From assembly GCA_024811115.1 (NCBI GenBank), contig JAKOGH010000722.1:186001-250000 (forward strand): a stretch of DNA of 64,000 nt. Direction: 5' to 3'. How positions within the stretch are numbered: the stretch's first letter is position 1; every line of letters begins with the position of its first letter. The notes under the pieces were generated by a model that saw only the letters and a program-made list of their open reading frames with translations, ran no database searches and was not told the origin of the DNA. The DNA is from Terana coerulea (taxonomy: Eukaryota; Basidiomycota; Agaricomycetes; Polyporales; Phanerochaetaceae). Positions 1 to 11,165 of the stretch are shown here, in pieces. The translations under genes were made by a program, and so were the position numbers.

Positions 1-2012
1 TGACCAATTCCGCCGTGATGACTTGCGGAGACATGGTTAGAAGGACCTAACGAGGTAAGCGATGAGCTAAAGCCCGAGCACGAACCGCGTTTTTACACAA
101 ATCGATGCTTACAGGAAGAAGAGGGTCCGTTTGCATCAGACCAGCAGCAGGAATAGAGTGCGCGGCCGCCATTATAGCCTTGCATGCGCTCATGGCCTTA
201 GCGGCGGTCTCCAAGTCCTCGTCGTAGAACGGATAATGGAGCTGCACTACCGCCATCCGCGCGATGCAGTGGGTAATGGCCAAGTGGCGTTGAACCGCCA
301 GCTGGCTGTGCTGCCGCAAGCTCTCCAGCGACGGTAACGAAAGGAGAAAGTTGTTGAGCAGGGTCTCGGCCATCTGGAGATTGGTCTCGTGTAGCTGACG
401 CATTGTCGGGTCTGTGCGCGCCAGGAGTCAGCAGGGCCGGTGGAAACGGGCGGTAGTGGTTATAGTGCTTACCGGCGGAACATGTCGCAGCGAACCACGC
501 TGCTCGGGACAGCAGCGATGTAGCCTTGGCACGTAGGCCGAGTAAAGAAATCCGGGGGGTTGCCGGAGGCTGAACGCTTGACACAAAGTTTTGGACCGTC
601 CGTCCTAATGCGCCGTATCCTTGTGGCAGCATACCCTGTCGGCAAGGGGTGTGAACATATTTTCGTCTCTCGACAATATCGCCACTTACCTCAAGATACT
701 CCTCCGGAGTCAAAGGCCACGGCGTGTCAATTTCAGCCTGCAGTGTGCCGTCCTCAACGAAAAGACTTGGGCAGCCGAGCAGCACAGACCACGTCTTTTC
801 CAACGTGTAGACGGTCCAAAACGCACAGGTTCGCTCTCCTTCCTCGACAAGATCGACTGGCGTCGCCATCGCAAACTCCACGGGCGCGGCGTGCAGCAGG
901 TTGGTCTGCGAGCGATCCCGCGGCCGGGCGCTCCTGATTTTGTGCAGCTCGTACAGCAGGACGAGCGAGACGGCTTCGGCCGTGTGGCGGCGCCCGTCGG
1001 CGAACTGCCCGTCGTTGAAGAAATAGTTGGCGAGGAGAACGTGAGTCTGAATGCGGTGCATGATGTTGCTTCGGAATGGAATGCTTGCGAGGTCCTGAGA
1101 AAATGAACTCAGTGGCCCGGCGGAGAGGCAGAGATGCCGCGAAGCCTTGGCCAAGTGCTGACCAGCTTTCGCCTTCAGATCTTGGTCGGTAGTTAGGAGC
1201 GCACCCCACAGATATACGGCGCTGAGTAGTGGGTCGTCCGGGTCGGCGATGGGTCCTAGGGGGTATGCATACTGAAGCCAGACTGCCCTGCTGGAAACTG
1301 GATGGCGGCCCAGTTCACAAAGCGTGAAGGATTGAGGAAGAACCCAAATTCCTGGGCACAAGGAAGAAAGGTTTCTATGCTGGTTTTAAGAGACTTTCTG
1401 TCAATATTAGGTCAGAGAGAGGACGGAATTCACAAACGCACAGACAGTGAGCCTCCTGCTGAGTTGGCGACCCTGGGTCACTGGAAATGAGTTCTATACG
1501 ACAGTTTAAACTCAGCCAAAAGCTTCCGGTCGGTTATATGGGACCGCACCAGGAGATGGCTCATGACTGCCGGCATAGCCAGAAATCAAGGTATCGCCAA
1601 AATCGTCGGGTAGCATTGGCCACTCTATCGCATTGGTGGAGGAAACAGGGGTAGCGATCCCGCTGCCGGCTTCGAGCTCCTTGATGCGAGCCTTCAGGTG
1701 GACGACACTTTCCTCGAGCATCTCTGTGCGGCTTCGCTGGTCCTTCTCTGAATACTCGCAGTCCTTCTCGCGGCCAAAGCGCACACATTGGCTGCACACC
1801 GGATGCGCACAATCACATTTCTGGAGAGAAACGAATCAGTCTTTCAATGTTCGAAAATGACACCAACGAGTGACGCAGTCTCAGGTTCTCACCAGTTTAC
1901 GCCTGCGGCAGTTGAGGCAAGCCTTGCCCTTCGGTGCTCTGGAGAAGGCAGACGGGCCGGGGACGTGCTCAGCGGGCGCTGGTACTTGGCTTGGCGAGCT
2001 GCAACGCGACAT
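1..2012 (-). CDS. Zn2Cys6 fungal transcription factor, partial, frame broken
   Basis: A DNA-binding regulator of the Gal4-type binuclear zinc cluster class, acting in the nucleus; its target genes cannot be told. The start at 2012 leads into a cluster split by an intron (about 1825-1887): CLNC before it and KCDC...VCSQC...C after it, giving spacing C-X2-C-X6-C-X6-C-X2-C-X8-C. A leucine-rich coiled-coil linker follows (about 1690-1740), then the fungal transcription factor middle domain (FGFFLNPSRF, later LLSAVYLWGA and AFWTVYTLEK). Between FGFFLNPSRF and LLSAVYLWG the frame changes at a five-base G run (1259-1263, + strand); one more base there would restore continuity. The 3' end runs past base 1, since a GTAAGC donor lies near 95. 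It may be a damaged gene or may reflect a sequence error. Confidence 0.8.
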
Positions 2013-4150
2013 GGGTGAAACCAAGCGGATCGGCGTCTTTAGAAGGTGTCCTGTGTAAGCTGAGTCGGGGTGTGCGCAAGTCGTCGCAAAACCAGTGCCA
2101 TCGCCAATATATAGCCTTTTGCAATGCGAAGCAGCTTTGCGTCGGTCGGCGGACTGTATCAACTCCAGCGGCGTTCCAAGTTAGTCAGCCGGGATCGGTC
2201 CATCTCACATAACTCGCACACTATGCATCACGATCATCTGCTCCGAAATGAGTCCACGGTCCATCGGGACTGGGGTCAATGTACTGCACGCCGCGTGGGC
2301 GACCCCAGGCGTCGAGGCAACGCATAGCTTGCCCACAGATCAAAACGGCGGACATACTCAACCAAGTCTTTTGGAGATCCGCCGAGGAACGCTTTAGTGT
2401 TTCATCTGCAAGGATGTGCACGTTCTCGAACGTCTGCCCGCCTGGCGCAGCTGACGTAACAATTCCGCCTCCCGCCCCTGTTCCTGGTCAGGAAGTATCA
2501 CCACCACGCCTTCTGCCTCATCCTTTGCATTGACTCTGACCAAACCTGACTAAGCTCTGTGCTTGGAGTTTCTCCGTAGGACCGTTTCCTGTGTCTGCTC
2601 TGGATGAAGGTGGGCCTCCGCCGATTCTTACAAAGCGACCATACTACCGCTCGAGGCGCGTAAACGAAAGGCTGGGTAAGGCGAGCAGAGGTCAGATTAA
2701 CATAATGAGGTGGGACGGTCACACGAGGCACGAAGCGGGAACGACTCACTGTAACTCGATGTGTGTCAGTGGTGCCGGGTGAACAGAGGCCATGCTGCAT
2801 TGCTCAGCGACACCATTCGCTTTCGAGGGGGGCGGTGTACTTCCAAATGCCGGTGGCGCTATACATGGCCTTGTATTCGAGGTAAAACATCAGGGAGCCT
2901 TCGGAATACATGCCTCCGGGCGCGCGCATAGAGTACTCCTGACAGGGAACGATCGAGCGATGCAAGGACTCGGTTCTTGGCCGAGGTCTTAGTCTGCGCG
3001 CGCAGCATCACCATCGACGACTTCCCTGTAGTAGGATCTAGAGCATGAGCCTAAGTCCGAGTGTTTCTAGGCGGCGCAGATATGTTTGGATGCTTACGAA
3101 TGAGAGAGATGGTTAGGTCGAGCATCCGTTGGATGATCACAACGAGATGTATGAAGTCGCCCATCATGCACTTGCATCGTCTGACCCTGAGGATGGAGCA
3201 AATCGTGTTAGCCCCGGTGTCTTTTCCATTAAGCGGGGCGTCGATCGTTCGCGTTTGGCGGCGTGCCTTGATAAGATACTTCGTAGATTCTGCTGCGCCC
3301 CGTGCAACGTCGGAATGACAGAACGACCTGCAAAGGCTGAGCACCGAAGAGAACCGATTGTCGGACGACTTCTGCGATACTTCCAAACGTAGTACCCTGC
3401 GACACTGACGTCAAGTGCAGACGAGCTTACCACGGTTGTATACCCGTACAACGACTATCAAATCCTAATTTAGATGTTAACGGATAAAGCTACATAACAA
3501 TGAGCGACGTGTAGTGCAGCAGTGAAACCAACTAACCGACAGATGAGCCTGCGGATGTTGTTATTCCGACCGCTGCCTGACCGTGAGCTCTGGATAATGT
3601 TCTTCGGGTAATGCATCATGCGGCGAAACTTCATAGAACATAGCCGCTGCGAGGATACCTTGATCATGGGTCACAACCGTACGCCATTCTCCCGAGCGAC
3701 CATCATCCGCTACGATGCTCATTGCTGAGGAATATAGTCAGGTGACCAGTTTCTGTCCCTCGAAGATGTGTCTGGCGTTCAAGGGAGAACCGGCGAAACG
3801 CGAACCATGTCCTTGGAAAGCCGATCTACAGGTGGCGCCGGCGGAGAAGCTATGTGGTCTACATACGCGTGAGCTTTTTGAGTTGGCGCATCACGTAGAG
3901 GGTGTGCACTTACATCGCTATTTATAGGAAGCCTGGGCGCTGTTTGAGCGGTCATACATGCGCAGGTATGTCACCGTATCCCCTTTCGTTGTGTAGCGAC
4001 CGACTAAAGTGAGGTTACCTCCATAGCCACTGATATGCGACCCTCTCGCGCGCATTCACATTCCGAAAAACGAAATACATTGCCGCTGCAACGAGACAAA
4101 ATGATGCTTTGTAGTTGCGAAGCTCTCCATGATGACTCTAGTTGCAGCCC
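2013..4150. other. Gene-poor stretch
   Basis: About 2.1 kb with no family I recognise on either strand. It contains the promoter side of the zinc cluster regulator and the 3' flank of SDH4. The best open frame is on the minus strand at about 3555-3715 (starts MSIVADDGRSGEWRTVV, about 53 codons, even codon use), with no recognisable domain; a short plus-strand frame lies at about 3715-3927. Either could be a remnant exon or chance. Confidence 0.4.
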
Positions 4151-5024
4151 TCATGCATGCCACACCTTCGTGACGAGCTCCGTAAGGCCTACACCAACAG
4201 TCAGCAATTTGTTTTCGTTTACGACTGGAACTAGCTGACCAATATCGTTTGTGTTGAATTGGTAGACTCCAACTAACGCAGCTACGGTGGCTGCCCGGAG
4301 ACCCCATGACATCGAAGGGCCGAGAATCGGGAACTTGCGCTTGTGAAGATAGTCAACGAGGACGGAGTCAAACTACGGAGGGTTGTCAGCGATGTGTATG
4401 CGTTGTGCTCCTCATTGTAGTTTGAATCCCGCCGGCAGAAAAGCGGGACTTGCGGAACCCGTGCAGACCACAGGGGTGCAGAGAGTATCACGCGAAAATG
4501 GACATACACCGATGTGACTGTGGACAACGAGAGCCATTCCGAAAATTCCATCCAGGACAGGGTAGGCCGAACCACTGGTTACAAACGCGGCGGCGGTCAT
4601 GGGAAGCAATGCAGCAGAGAGAAGACGCTCGAATGCCCAGTGGTGCGAGCCATGTGTGCGAGACGGAGGAGGGAATGTGGTGGGGTCGTTTGCGGTACCC
4701 TTGTAGATGGCTAGAAGGGAGTTAAGGTCAGAAGGCGCATCGCGCTTTGGCTCATATTTCTCGGTGTGCTGCTCACGGCCACCAGGAACATATGCGGTAT
4801 CTTGGTGGGACTTCCTCACTGTTCAGGCCCGTGCCAGAAGCAATGCGGTGAAGAATGACCAGGGAACCACGTAGTGGAAGTGTGAACAGGTCGTCAGATC
4901 AATGTTTCCCATGTCCATGGATGCTTCACGTACCTTGAAGAGCGACGGGACGCAAGGACTTGCGGAGGACGGCGGAAGCAATGTTCCTGTTGACAAGAGA
5001 GCGCGCGATGAGCGAGGAGGACAT
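4151..5024 (-). CDS. SDH4: Succinate dehydrogenase membrane anchor subunit (CybS, complex II)
   Basis: Anchors the succinate dehydrogenase catalytic dimer in the inner mitochondrial membrane and helps form the ubiquinone site and heme b pocket. Four exons join in frame: 5024-4934, 4818-4508, 4372-4240 and 4188-4151, giving 190 residues. Exon 1 encodes an Arg/Ser-rich presequence (MSSSLIARSLVNR). The core has SHHWAFERLLSAALLP, a second helix around AAFVTSGSAYPVLDGI, then VVHSHIG with the expected heme-ligand histidine, DYLHKRKFP with the quinone-site Asp-Tyr, and a last helix LRAATVAALVGVYQF. All introns have GT-AG ends (GTACGT, GTATGT and GTCAGC donors). It is divergent to COX8. Identity is from the family pattern; no break was seen. 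Confidence 0.93.
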
Positions 5025-5795
5025 GGTGGTCGATGGCAAGGAGGCCGAGTGCGGGCGCAGGACGGGCGGATTCATTCGGACGTCTGCCGTCACGCACAAT
5101 CACGAGCTAGTCACCCGTCACGGGGGCGGGTCACGCAAAGGCGGGGCGCTCGCCAAATGTGCGGCCCGTGATAGGCTACTCTCTTTCTCAACACCAACCG
5201 TCATGTTGCTTCAAAAGCTTGTCAGTTCGCAGGCTTAACATCACACTGACCACGGTCAGTCACTCGAATCTTTTGTATGGAGGATATGGCCACACTAACC
5301 CGCAGCCTATAACGTCTGGGACATAAAGCGGGAATATCCACCCTTGGCTCTACCTCTTTGACGACCCGAAACAGTTCGGTAAAGAACCAGGAGCATTCCT
5401 CCTCACACCCTCTCTGTCCGCCGCGACAACCTATGCCAAAATGTGCGGCGTATACACAGAGCACCTCAAGTCGTCCCTCCCAGCACCAATTTGAAGGTAT
5501 TTGAGTGCCATGGTCGCCAATCTGCAGGGTTGCAGACTTGCAGACCTCATGACCACCACAGGCGCCATCCGCCCTCACTTGACCGAGACCAATCCGTGGG
5601 CACGTCAGTTTATACATCGCAGGCGTTTACTGGTTTCCAAGCTAGCCGCTCCAATTCAGTGAAGAACCCCTAACTCGGCCGGATAGGAGCCGCACATATA
5701 AATGGCTCATCAGCAGCATCTGTTTCCCAGGACGCCTTTCACATCCCACGAGCAAGGTTGCCAAAGGCCTCGACATCGCTCTCAACCACACAACC
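5025..5795. other. Shared spacer between divergent SDH4 and COX8
   Basis: This 0.77-kb spacer must hold both promoters. A TATAAA at 5697-5702 suits COX8. A short plus-strand frame at about 5325-5495 (contains LYLFDDPKQFGKEPG) is open but has no clear start and no family I recognise; it may be a chance frame. Confidence 0.5.
5697..5702 (+). promoter_or_regulatory. TATA box of COX8
   Basis: TATAAA lies 94 bases before the COX8 start codon, a normal distance for a fungal gene with a short leader. Confidence 0.45.
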
Positions 5796-6160
5796 ATGTC
5801 TGCTGCCCGCCTGTCTTCCGCTAGCCTGCGCATGATCTCGCGCAAAGCCCCGTCGAACGTGGCGAAAGGAGTTCGCTCCTTCAGTGAGAAGCATGGTGAA
5901 CACATTCCTGGACACGCTGAACCGGTTCGTGGTATTCCATCCAAGGCTCACTGATCTGGCTAATACTTCGTCTCGCTCAGCATCTCCCCTTCACGTACAA
6001 GAACAAGGGGGCATTCGCTGCGAAACTCACCGGCTTCGTGGTCTTGGGCTTTGGCATCCCAGTCTTAGCTACGGGCTACCAACTGTCAGTGCCTTCCTAC
6101 TTGAAGTCGCGCAGTGACTTACTGTTCTTTAGGAAGAAGAGTGGTGGCGATTCAGTTTAG
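5796..6160 (+). CDS. COX8: Cytochrome c oxidase subunit 8 (COX7c homologue)
   Basis: A small single-helix subunit of complex IV in the inner mitochondrial membrane. Three exons (5796-5924, 5981-6084, 6133-6160) join in frame to 86 residues. Residues 1-30 form a mitochondrial presequence rich in Arg, Ser and Ala with no acidic residues. The mature part shows the family signature: HLPFTYKNKGAF, a membrane helix FVVLGFGIPVLATGYQL and a charged tail KKSGGDSV. The first intron has a GTTCGT donor and a CTAAT branch-like site; the last intron is 48 bases. The ordinary continuous frame ends after exon 1, so this gene is easy to miss. SDH4 lies divergently upstream, so two respiratory-chain genes may share control. 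Confidence 0.9.
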
Positions 6161-7122
6161 AGCTGCAGGTCGGAAGATACTCTATCGCGCCTCCGGACTA
6201 GCGCCTTGTACAATTAGAAGCTGCTGTTTACCAAGTGTACCAATAAAGTGCAATCGCGTTGAAATTCGTCCACGATATTTGACCAAGAATACGAGTCCTT
6301 CCTGCAATTTTTCGTTGAAATATCGCTCTCGCACCGCACCGTACTGAGAACTGACTTTATACCTAGGCTGGGTTGAGTTCAGGTCACTGGACCTTGACTC
6401 TTCTCATTTGTAGGTAAGGGCCTATTGCATTCTCGGTCTTCTGAATGTCAAATGCAACACCTCAGTGGGCTCACCTCTTCGGCGAAATAGGTCAGTTAGG
6501 CTATGGCACATGTGCCCGGTGAAGACTACGGTGTTACACACATGCTATCTCCAGACGAAGTCAGATCACAGTGTACCTGAAACCTGAAGATGCCGCCTTG
6601 CATGCGACTCCGGAAGTTCGTGTCTCATGCGGTACAACTAAACAGCTGCGCAATTCCTCAAGACCACTTGACCAGCATCCACCGACTCGCCCGCTGGGAT
6701 TCACGCGTCTCCTGCTCACGTGGCACGGGCGGGTGCTCTTAACGCGGGTCGATGTTCGCTCCGAGCTTCCACAGCCTGTTTCTCGACGATGAGCGGTGAG
6801 TCGCCGTCTTCTTTTGGCCCTAGAAATAACGAGACAATTGCGAGGATATAGGTTCGTGCCACGCTGTACGGTGTCGAGCGGAGTCATGGGACGTCGCTTC
6901 GAGGCGGCGGACCGCTGATCACCTCCATCAAAATAGGGTCGGAATGGGATTCTTCTGGTCGAGTCTGCCAGCGAGTCGCTCGCGAATGCCGTTTCAAGGC
7001 TCACTTGACGGCCCTAGGTCGGGAGCTGGCATGTGGTGCTACTGGTTTGTAACGCCGTTGGGGGCCTCACGACGGTATAAAGGTCGTGGAGGGCTCGATG
7101 GGACGACCCAGAACCTTGCAAC
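6161..7122. other. Intergenic, GH5 promoter
   Basis: I see no gene here. It holds the COX8 3' flank and the GH5 promoter with TATAAA at 7076-7081. Confidence 0.5.
7076..7081 (+). promoter_or_regulatory. TATA box of GH5 glucanase
   Basis: TATAAA lies 47 bases before the start codon of the secreted glucanase. Confidence 0.6.
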
Positions 7123-9312
7123 ATGAGAGCATCTTACTTGGCCCTCACTCTTGCCTCGTTCGCGTCCAGGGTGGTCGCAGGTATTCCCGACAAGATCCAT
7201 GGTGTCAATTTGGGATCATGGTATGTTACGCTACGAATGACTGTCTATAAGCATGTGCTGACATAGTCGCCGCTGGTAGGTTGGTCCTTGAGGCTTGGAT
7301 GCTTCCAGCAGGTAGTGGTTGTCTGTGACAATCTTTGACACTCGGTATTCATCCGGATTCTAGAGTGGGAAGCGATGGGCGGACAAAACAACTGTGATTG
7401 CTCTCAGTGCATCGGGTCCGAATTGTAAGCCTTAATTTACATAATTGATCTCAAGTAATTCAACATGTCATAGCGCATTTGCCCAAGCTTATCCCAAGAC
7501 TGTCGACTCGATTTTCCAGAAGCATTGGTATGCAGCCATTTATGCATGGCATACCTCTTTACTTATTGGTGCTTCAAGGGAGACGTGGTTCAATCAAGAC
7601 GATGTCAACGCAATTGTTGCGGCGGGGCTTAACACCGTCCGAGTTCCTGTGAGCAATATTTTGGTCGTACCATGCGAGTTGTGGCGTGGAATGACTGAGC
7701 AAATGTTCGCACGCAGCTCGGCTACTGGATTGTCGAAGCTCTTGTTGATAGGCAGACAGAGTTTTATCCTCGCGGCGGTTTGAAGCAACTGGTAAGTGTC
7801 CTGTCAACTGTGGTGGTCCGTAGCATTCAAACGAGCACTAGCAACGAGGCCTAAACCAGCTCAAGAACGCCGGTATCTCAGCCATTCTCGACCACCATGC
7901 ACTTCCAGGCGTGCAAACTGCCGGTCAAATGTTCACCGGAAGGTGTACCTCGGACGTGGAGTTCTACGTAAGCAACCCCAACTGCTACAAAGATTAACTA
8001 ACTGACCCACTTATACTCCAGACCGAGTACAATTACCATCGTGCTTTGGTCTGGACAGCCGTCATGACTGCTCTGTCTCACCTCGATCCCAACTTCGGTT
8101 CCGTCTTTGCTATCGAAGCAGTGAACGAGCCGATCATGGACGCCTCTCAGACCCCTGGTTACGGCGACTGTAAGTCACTCAGTCATGTTCTTGGTACATG
8201 GCCCGCTGAACGTATGATCTAGTCCAGCAGAACTTCGTCAAGGTCATTCGCGCGGTTGAGCTTATCCTCGGGATACCGGTGCCAGGGGCGACGCTCAACT
8301 CCAAGGTTACTACGACGAACTTCACTTCTGCCATCACTTCTGTCACGGCCTCCACTTCCAGCAGCATCTTCAACGACGAAGTCAAGTCTGCTCTGAAGGA
8401 CGCCGTTCCGATCCTCGTCGAAGTCGGCATCGAGCTGGCTATACCTGGTATCTTCGATTTCAATCTGGCTTCTGCGCCTTTACATAATCAGCGCACACCG
8501 CTCGTTACAAAGTAAGCGTCTTTGATCACCTGTTGCCGACGATGCGGCTGAATGCTGCGGACAGCTTCATGGACGTTAACTGGCAAAACAACAACCCTCC
8601 CAACCCGGCCGCAGCTGCAATTGGCCCTCAAGGCTATGATAACCACTTATACTACAGGTAGGTTTTGTATCTGTGTGTCTAGGGAAAAGCCCTAATCCAT
8701 CGTTTGCAGCTTCGGAGTACGTGGCTTCCCTCATAGCTGGATGCACCAGTATCTCACGCGTATCACAGGGTGTAGCAGACGCCAATCCCGACGCTTATTT
8801 GACAAGCATCTGCAGTGCGTCAATTATGGCCTTATCCGCTTCGAATTCCTTGACCTAACCGCAGGTTCGGATTCTAGACCTGCAGCGCGTGCAAGCAGAC
8901 GCCGCTCTCGGCGACAGTCCTCTTTGGTTCGGCGAGTGGGGCCTTCCCACCCAGTTCAATGCTACGGATGATTTCCTGCTTAAATGGGCAGATGCCCAGA
9001 AACTAGCCTACAGCCAGGGGCGAGGATGGATTGTATGTAACCTCCAATCGCTCCCACACAAAGATGCTCACGCGCGCGCGACTAGTTCTGGAATTTCAAA
9101 GTCGAGCACTCCGAGGAGGCAGGAGATCTTTCTCGCCAATGGTACGGGGATCTTGCATGGTTGCTTCTCAAACCTGGCACTGACCGTTGTCATTGGTGAA
9201 CAGGTCTTATCTCGACGCTGTGAAGAATGGGTTCATGACCAAGGACCCCTCCCAGGTGCACGACCCACACGTGTGCGACCCCTACGTCAGCAACACCACA
9301 TCTTCGCGCTAG
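7123..9312 (+). CDS. Secreted glycoside hydrolase family 5 glucanase
   Basis: A retaining beta-glucanase, probably acting on fungal wall beta-1,3- or beta-1,6-glucan outside the cell. The start encodes a signal peptide (MRASYLALTLASFASRVVAG), then GVNLGSWLVLEAWMLP. About a dozen exons join by GT-AG introns of 45-80 bases; the first ends at 7220 and the second starts at 7280. Visible family blocks are AGLNTVRVP, YPRGGLKQL, ILDHHALPG, VFAIEAVNEPIMDA with the acid/base Glu of NEP, and PLWFGEWGLP with the nucleophile Glu. The end is DPYVSNTTSSR. Cysteines in NNCDCSQC and VCDPYV suggest disulphides. The sequence looks closer to the endo-beta-1,6-glucanase-like group than to the yeast exoglucanase, but that subfamily call is an inference. 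Confidence 0.92.
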
Positions 9313-9920
9313 TACCACTCTGTCGAGACCTCATTTCCGCCTTCTTTCATGAAACCCTCGAGGAATAGGCGCAAGTCGGATCCAGGGCATAGGATTTGCT
9401 TTACCTTCCCCTCATACTGTATACACTTGGTAATCAATCCCCACGGACGGCTGACATCACATTCACCGTCCTCGTGTATCAGTCAGTCGACCGCTGCTCT
9501 CATCTTCGTGTTGATGTTTGCGCCTTGTATGATGACAGGTAGCAGTATTCGGGGCACCGCATGTCCGGCTATGTTTACCATGGGAGCACATATCCGGTTA
9601 GACACTGCCATTCGGTACTTGAATGAGGCACAGGCTGTGCTAAGGCGCCGCTGACCAGGGTCTACCCAGGGTCTACAAGGTTTCCTGAGTTCACGGCGCT
9701 AATATATGGCTCTCCCACTCGCAGAACGGGTGTGTCACTCTGCCTCGTACAGCTCGGAGCCTTGCTTGGAAATTCACTGATGAAGGTTCCGTCCTACGGC
9801 CCGCAGTAAGTCATGGCCCCGAGCGTATATGAAGGTTGCTGAACGTGCCTCCGTTTGTTCTTTCCCAGCACCCACAGCGGTAGCGGCATTCCTACACCCT
9901 CTAACCCTACAGTGAACACC
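9313..9920. other. Intergenic
   Basis: It holds the GH5 3' flank and the 5' side of the BTB gene. Open frames here are short and show no domain. Confidence 0.4.
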
Positions 9921-10892
9921 ATGCCGAACAGCGAGGGCACTTCATCGCAGAGGGGCAAGCAGAATGCTGCTGCCACTGCGCCCTTCAACTCTGAACGTGC
10001 AGACGTCGTCCTCCGCTCCTCAGACGCTGTGGAGTTTCGAGTCCATCGACAGATTCTCACAGTCTCCTCCCCTGCATGGGAGTCGATGCTGGACAACGAC
10101 GGAGCTACCAGTACCGATGGCGTCGGCAACCCTTTTGTCAAGGTCACCGAGGACAGCAAGACGCTCGATACACTCCTGCGCCACATCTACCCTGTCGACA
10201 CGCCGACCATCACAAACCTCTGGGAGGCGTTCTCAGTCCTCCAAGCAGCACGGAAGTATGAGATGGTCGCGGCGATCAAGGCCGCCAAGAAGGCAATCGC
10301 CCAGTGCGCCGAGGCCAACCCACTCCGCGTGTACGTGCTGGCGGCGAAGCGCCAGTGGGAGCATGAGATGCGGGCGGCGGCGAGGGCATCCTTGGGGCAC
10401 CCCATCCAGGAAACGTATGTGCAAGAGCTGGAGAGCATCCCAGCCAGCACGTACTTCAGGCTCCTTGCGTACCACCGACGGTGTTCGCAAACAGCGGCCG
10501 CGGTGGCAGAGAGCTTGACCTGGATGGGCGAGATCGCCGCGGCAAACGGATGGCAGCCTTCCTGGGCGACGTGCCAGAACCTGGGATGCAGGAGAATGTA
10601 CAGCACCGCGGCGCCGTGGTTTGCCGAGTACCATATGATGGTCACACAGGCAATACGGGAGAGGCCGAGGAAGCAGACGTTGGAGGACGACGCGTTCATC
10701 GACGCCGCGCTCGTCCGTGCAGCCGCTTGCCCTCATTGCAGGTCGACGGCAATTGCTGACCTGCGGATGTTCAACTTGCTGCTGGGAGATAAGGTGGAGC
10801 AGTCCGTATCAGAGGTGTGTCTCAATTAGCGAAACGTACCGTTTCAGCCATAAAGCTCACCCCACGATTAGGTTGAGCTGGAGATCAAGTGA
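9921..10892 (+). CDS. BTB/POZ domain protein
   Basis: A protein-interaction protein of the large BTB families of mushroom-forming fungi, possibly a Cullin-3 adaptor; the partner is unknown. The first ATG of the frame is 9921 (MPNSEGTSSQRGKQ); the frame stays open upstream to about 9855, so a short 5' exon is possible. The BTB fold begins with ADVVLRSSDAVEFRVHRQILTVSS and continues to the helix with LWEAFSVLQAARKYEM. The C-terminal half has a possible Cys-pair region (TCQNLGCRRMY and CPHCRST). A 57-base intron (10815-10871) joins the long exon to a seven-codon last exon ending VELEIK. No break was seen. Confidence 0.82.
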
Positions 10893-11165
10893 GGTCTCTC
10901 TTTGAACGTTTAGAAAATTCTACCCATGCACAGTAGTCAACCATGACTGCCACTTGTTTGAATCATGCTTTCAATGTCTTCTATCAGGTCATCATCTGCA
11001 CACTAGTATGTGACTGATGTTGGACCCAGCGAATGTACGATAGGTCATATGTAGATGTATTATAAGTAGTCTCATGAGATCTGCTATCCGTGGAGTGTCA
11101 TATTAATGAGTCTATATATTCAATGTTACGATGGTGTGCCTACCAATGTAAAAGTCCTTGTTTCA
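10893..11165. other. Convergent 3' spacer
   Basis: An AT-richer spacer between the convergent 3' ends of the BTB gene and MYND protein A. No gene is seen. Confidence 0.4.

Noticed and set aside
4412..4440. A tRNA B-box-like word (GTTTGAATCCC)
   Set aside because: It lies in an SDH4 intron and no acceptor stem, A box or cloverleaf could be found around it.
9349..9654. A gene between GH5 and the BTB gene
   Set aside because: The plus frame lies in the GH5 3' flank and shows no domain or signal.
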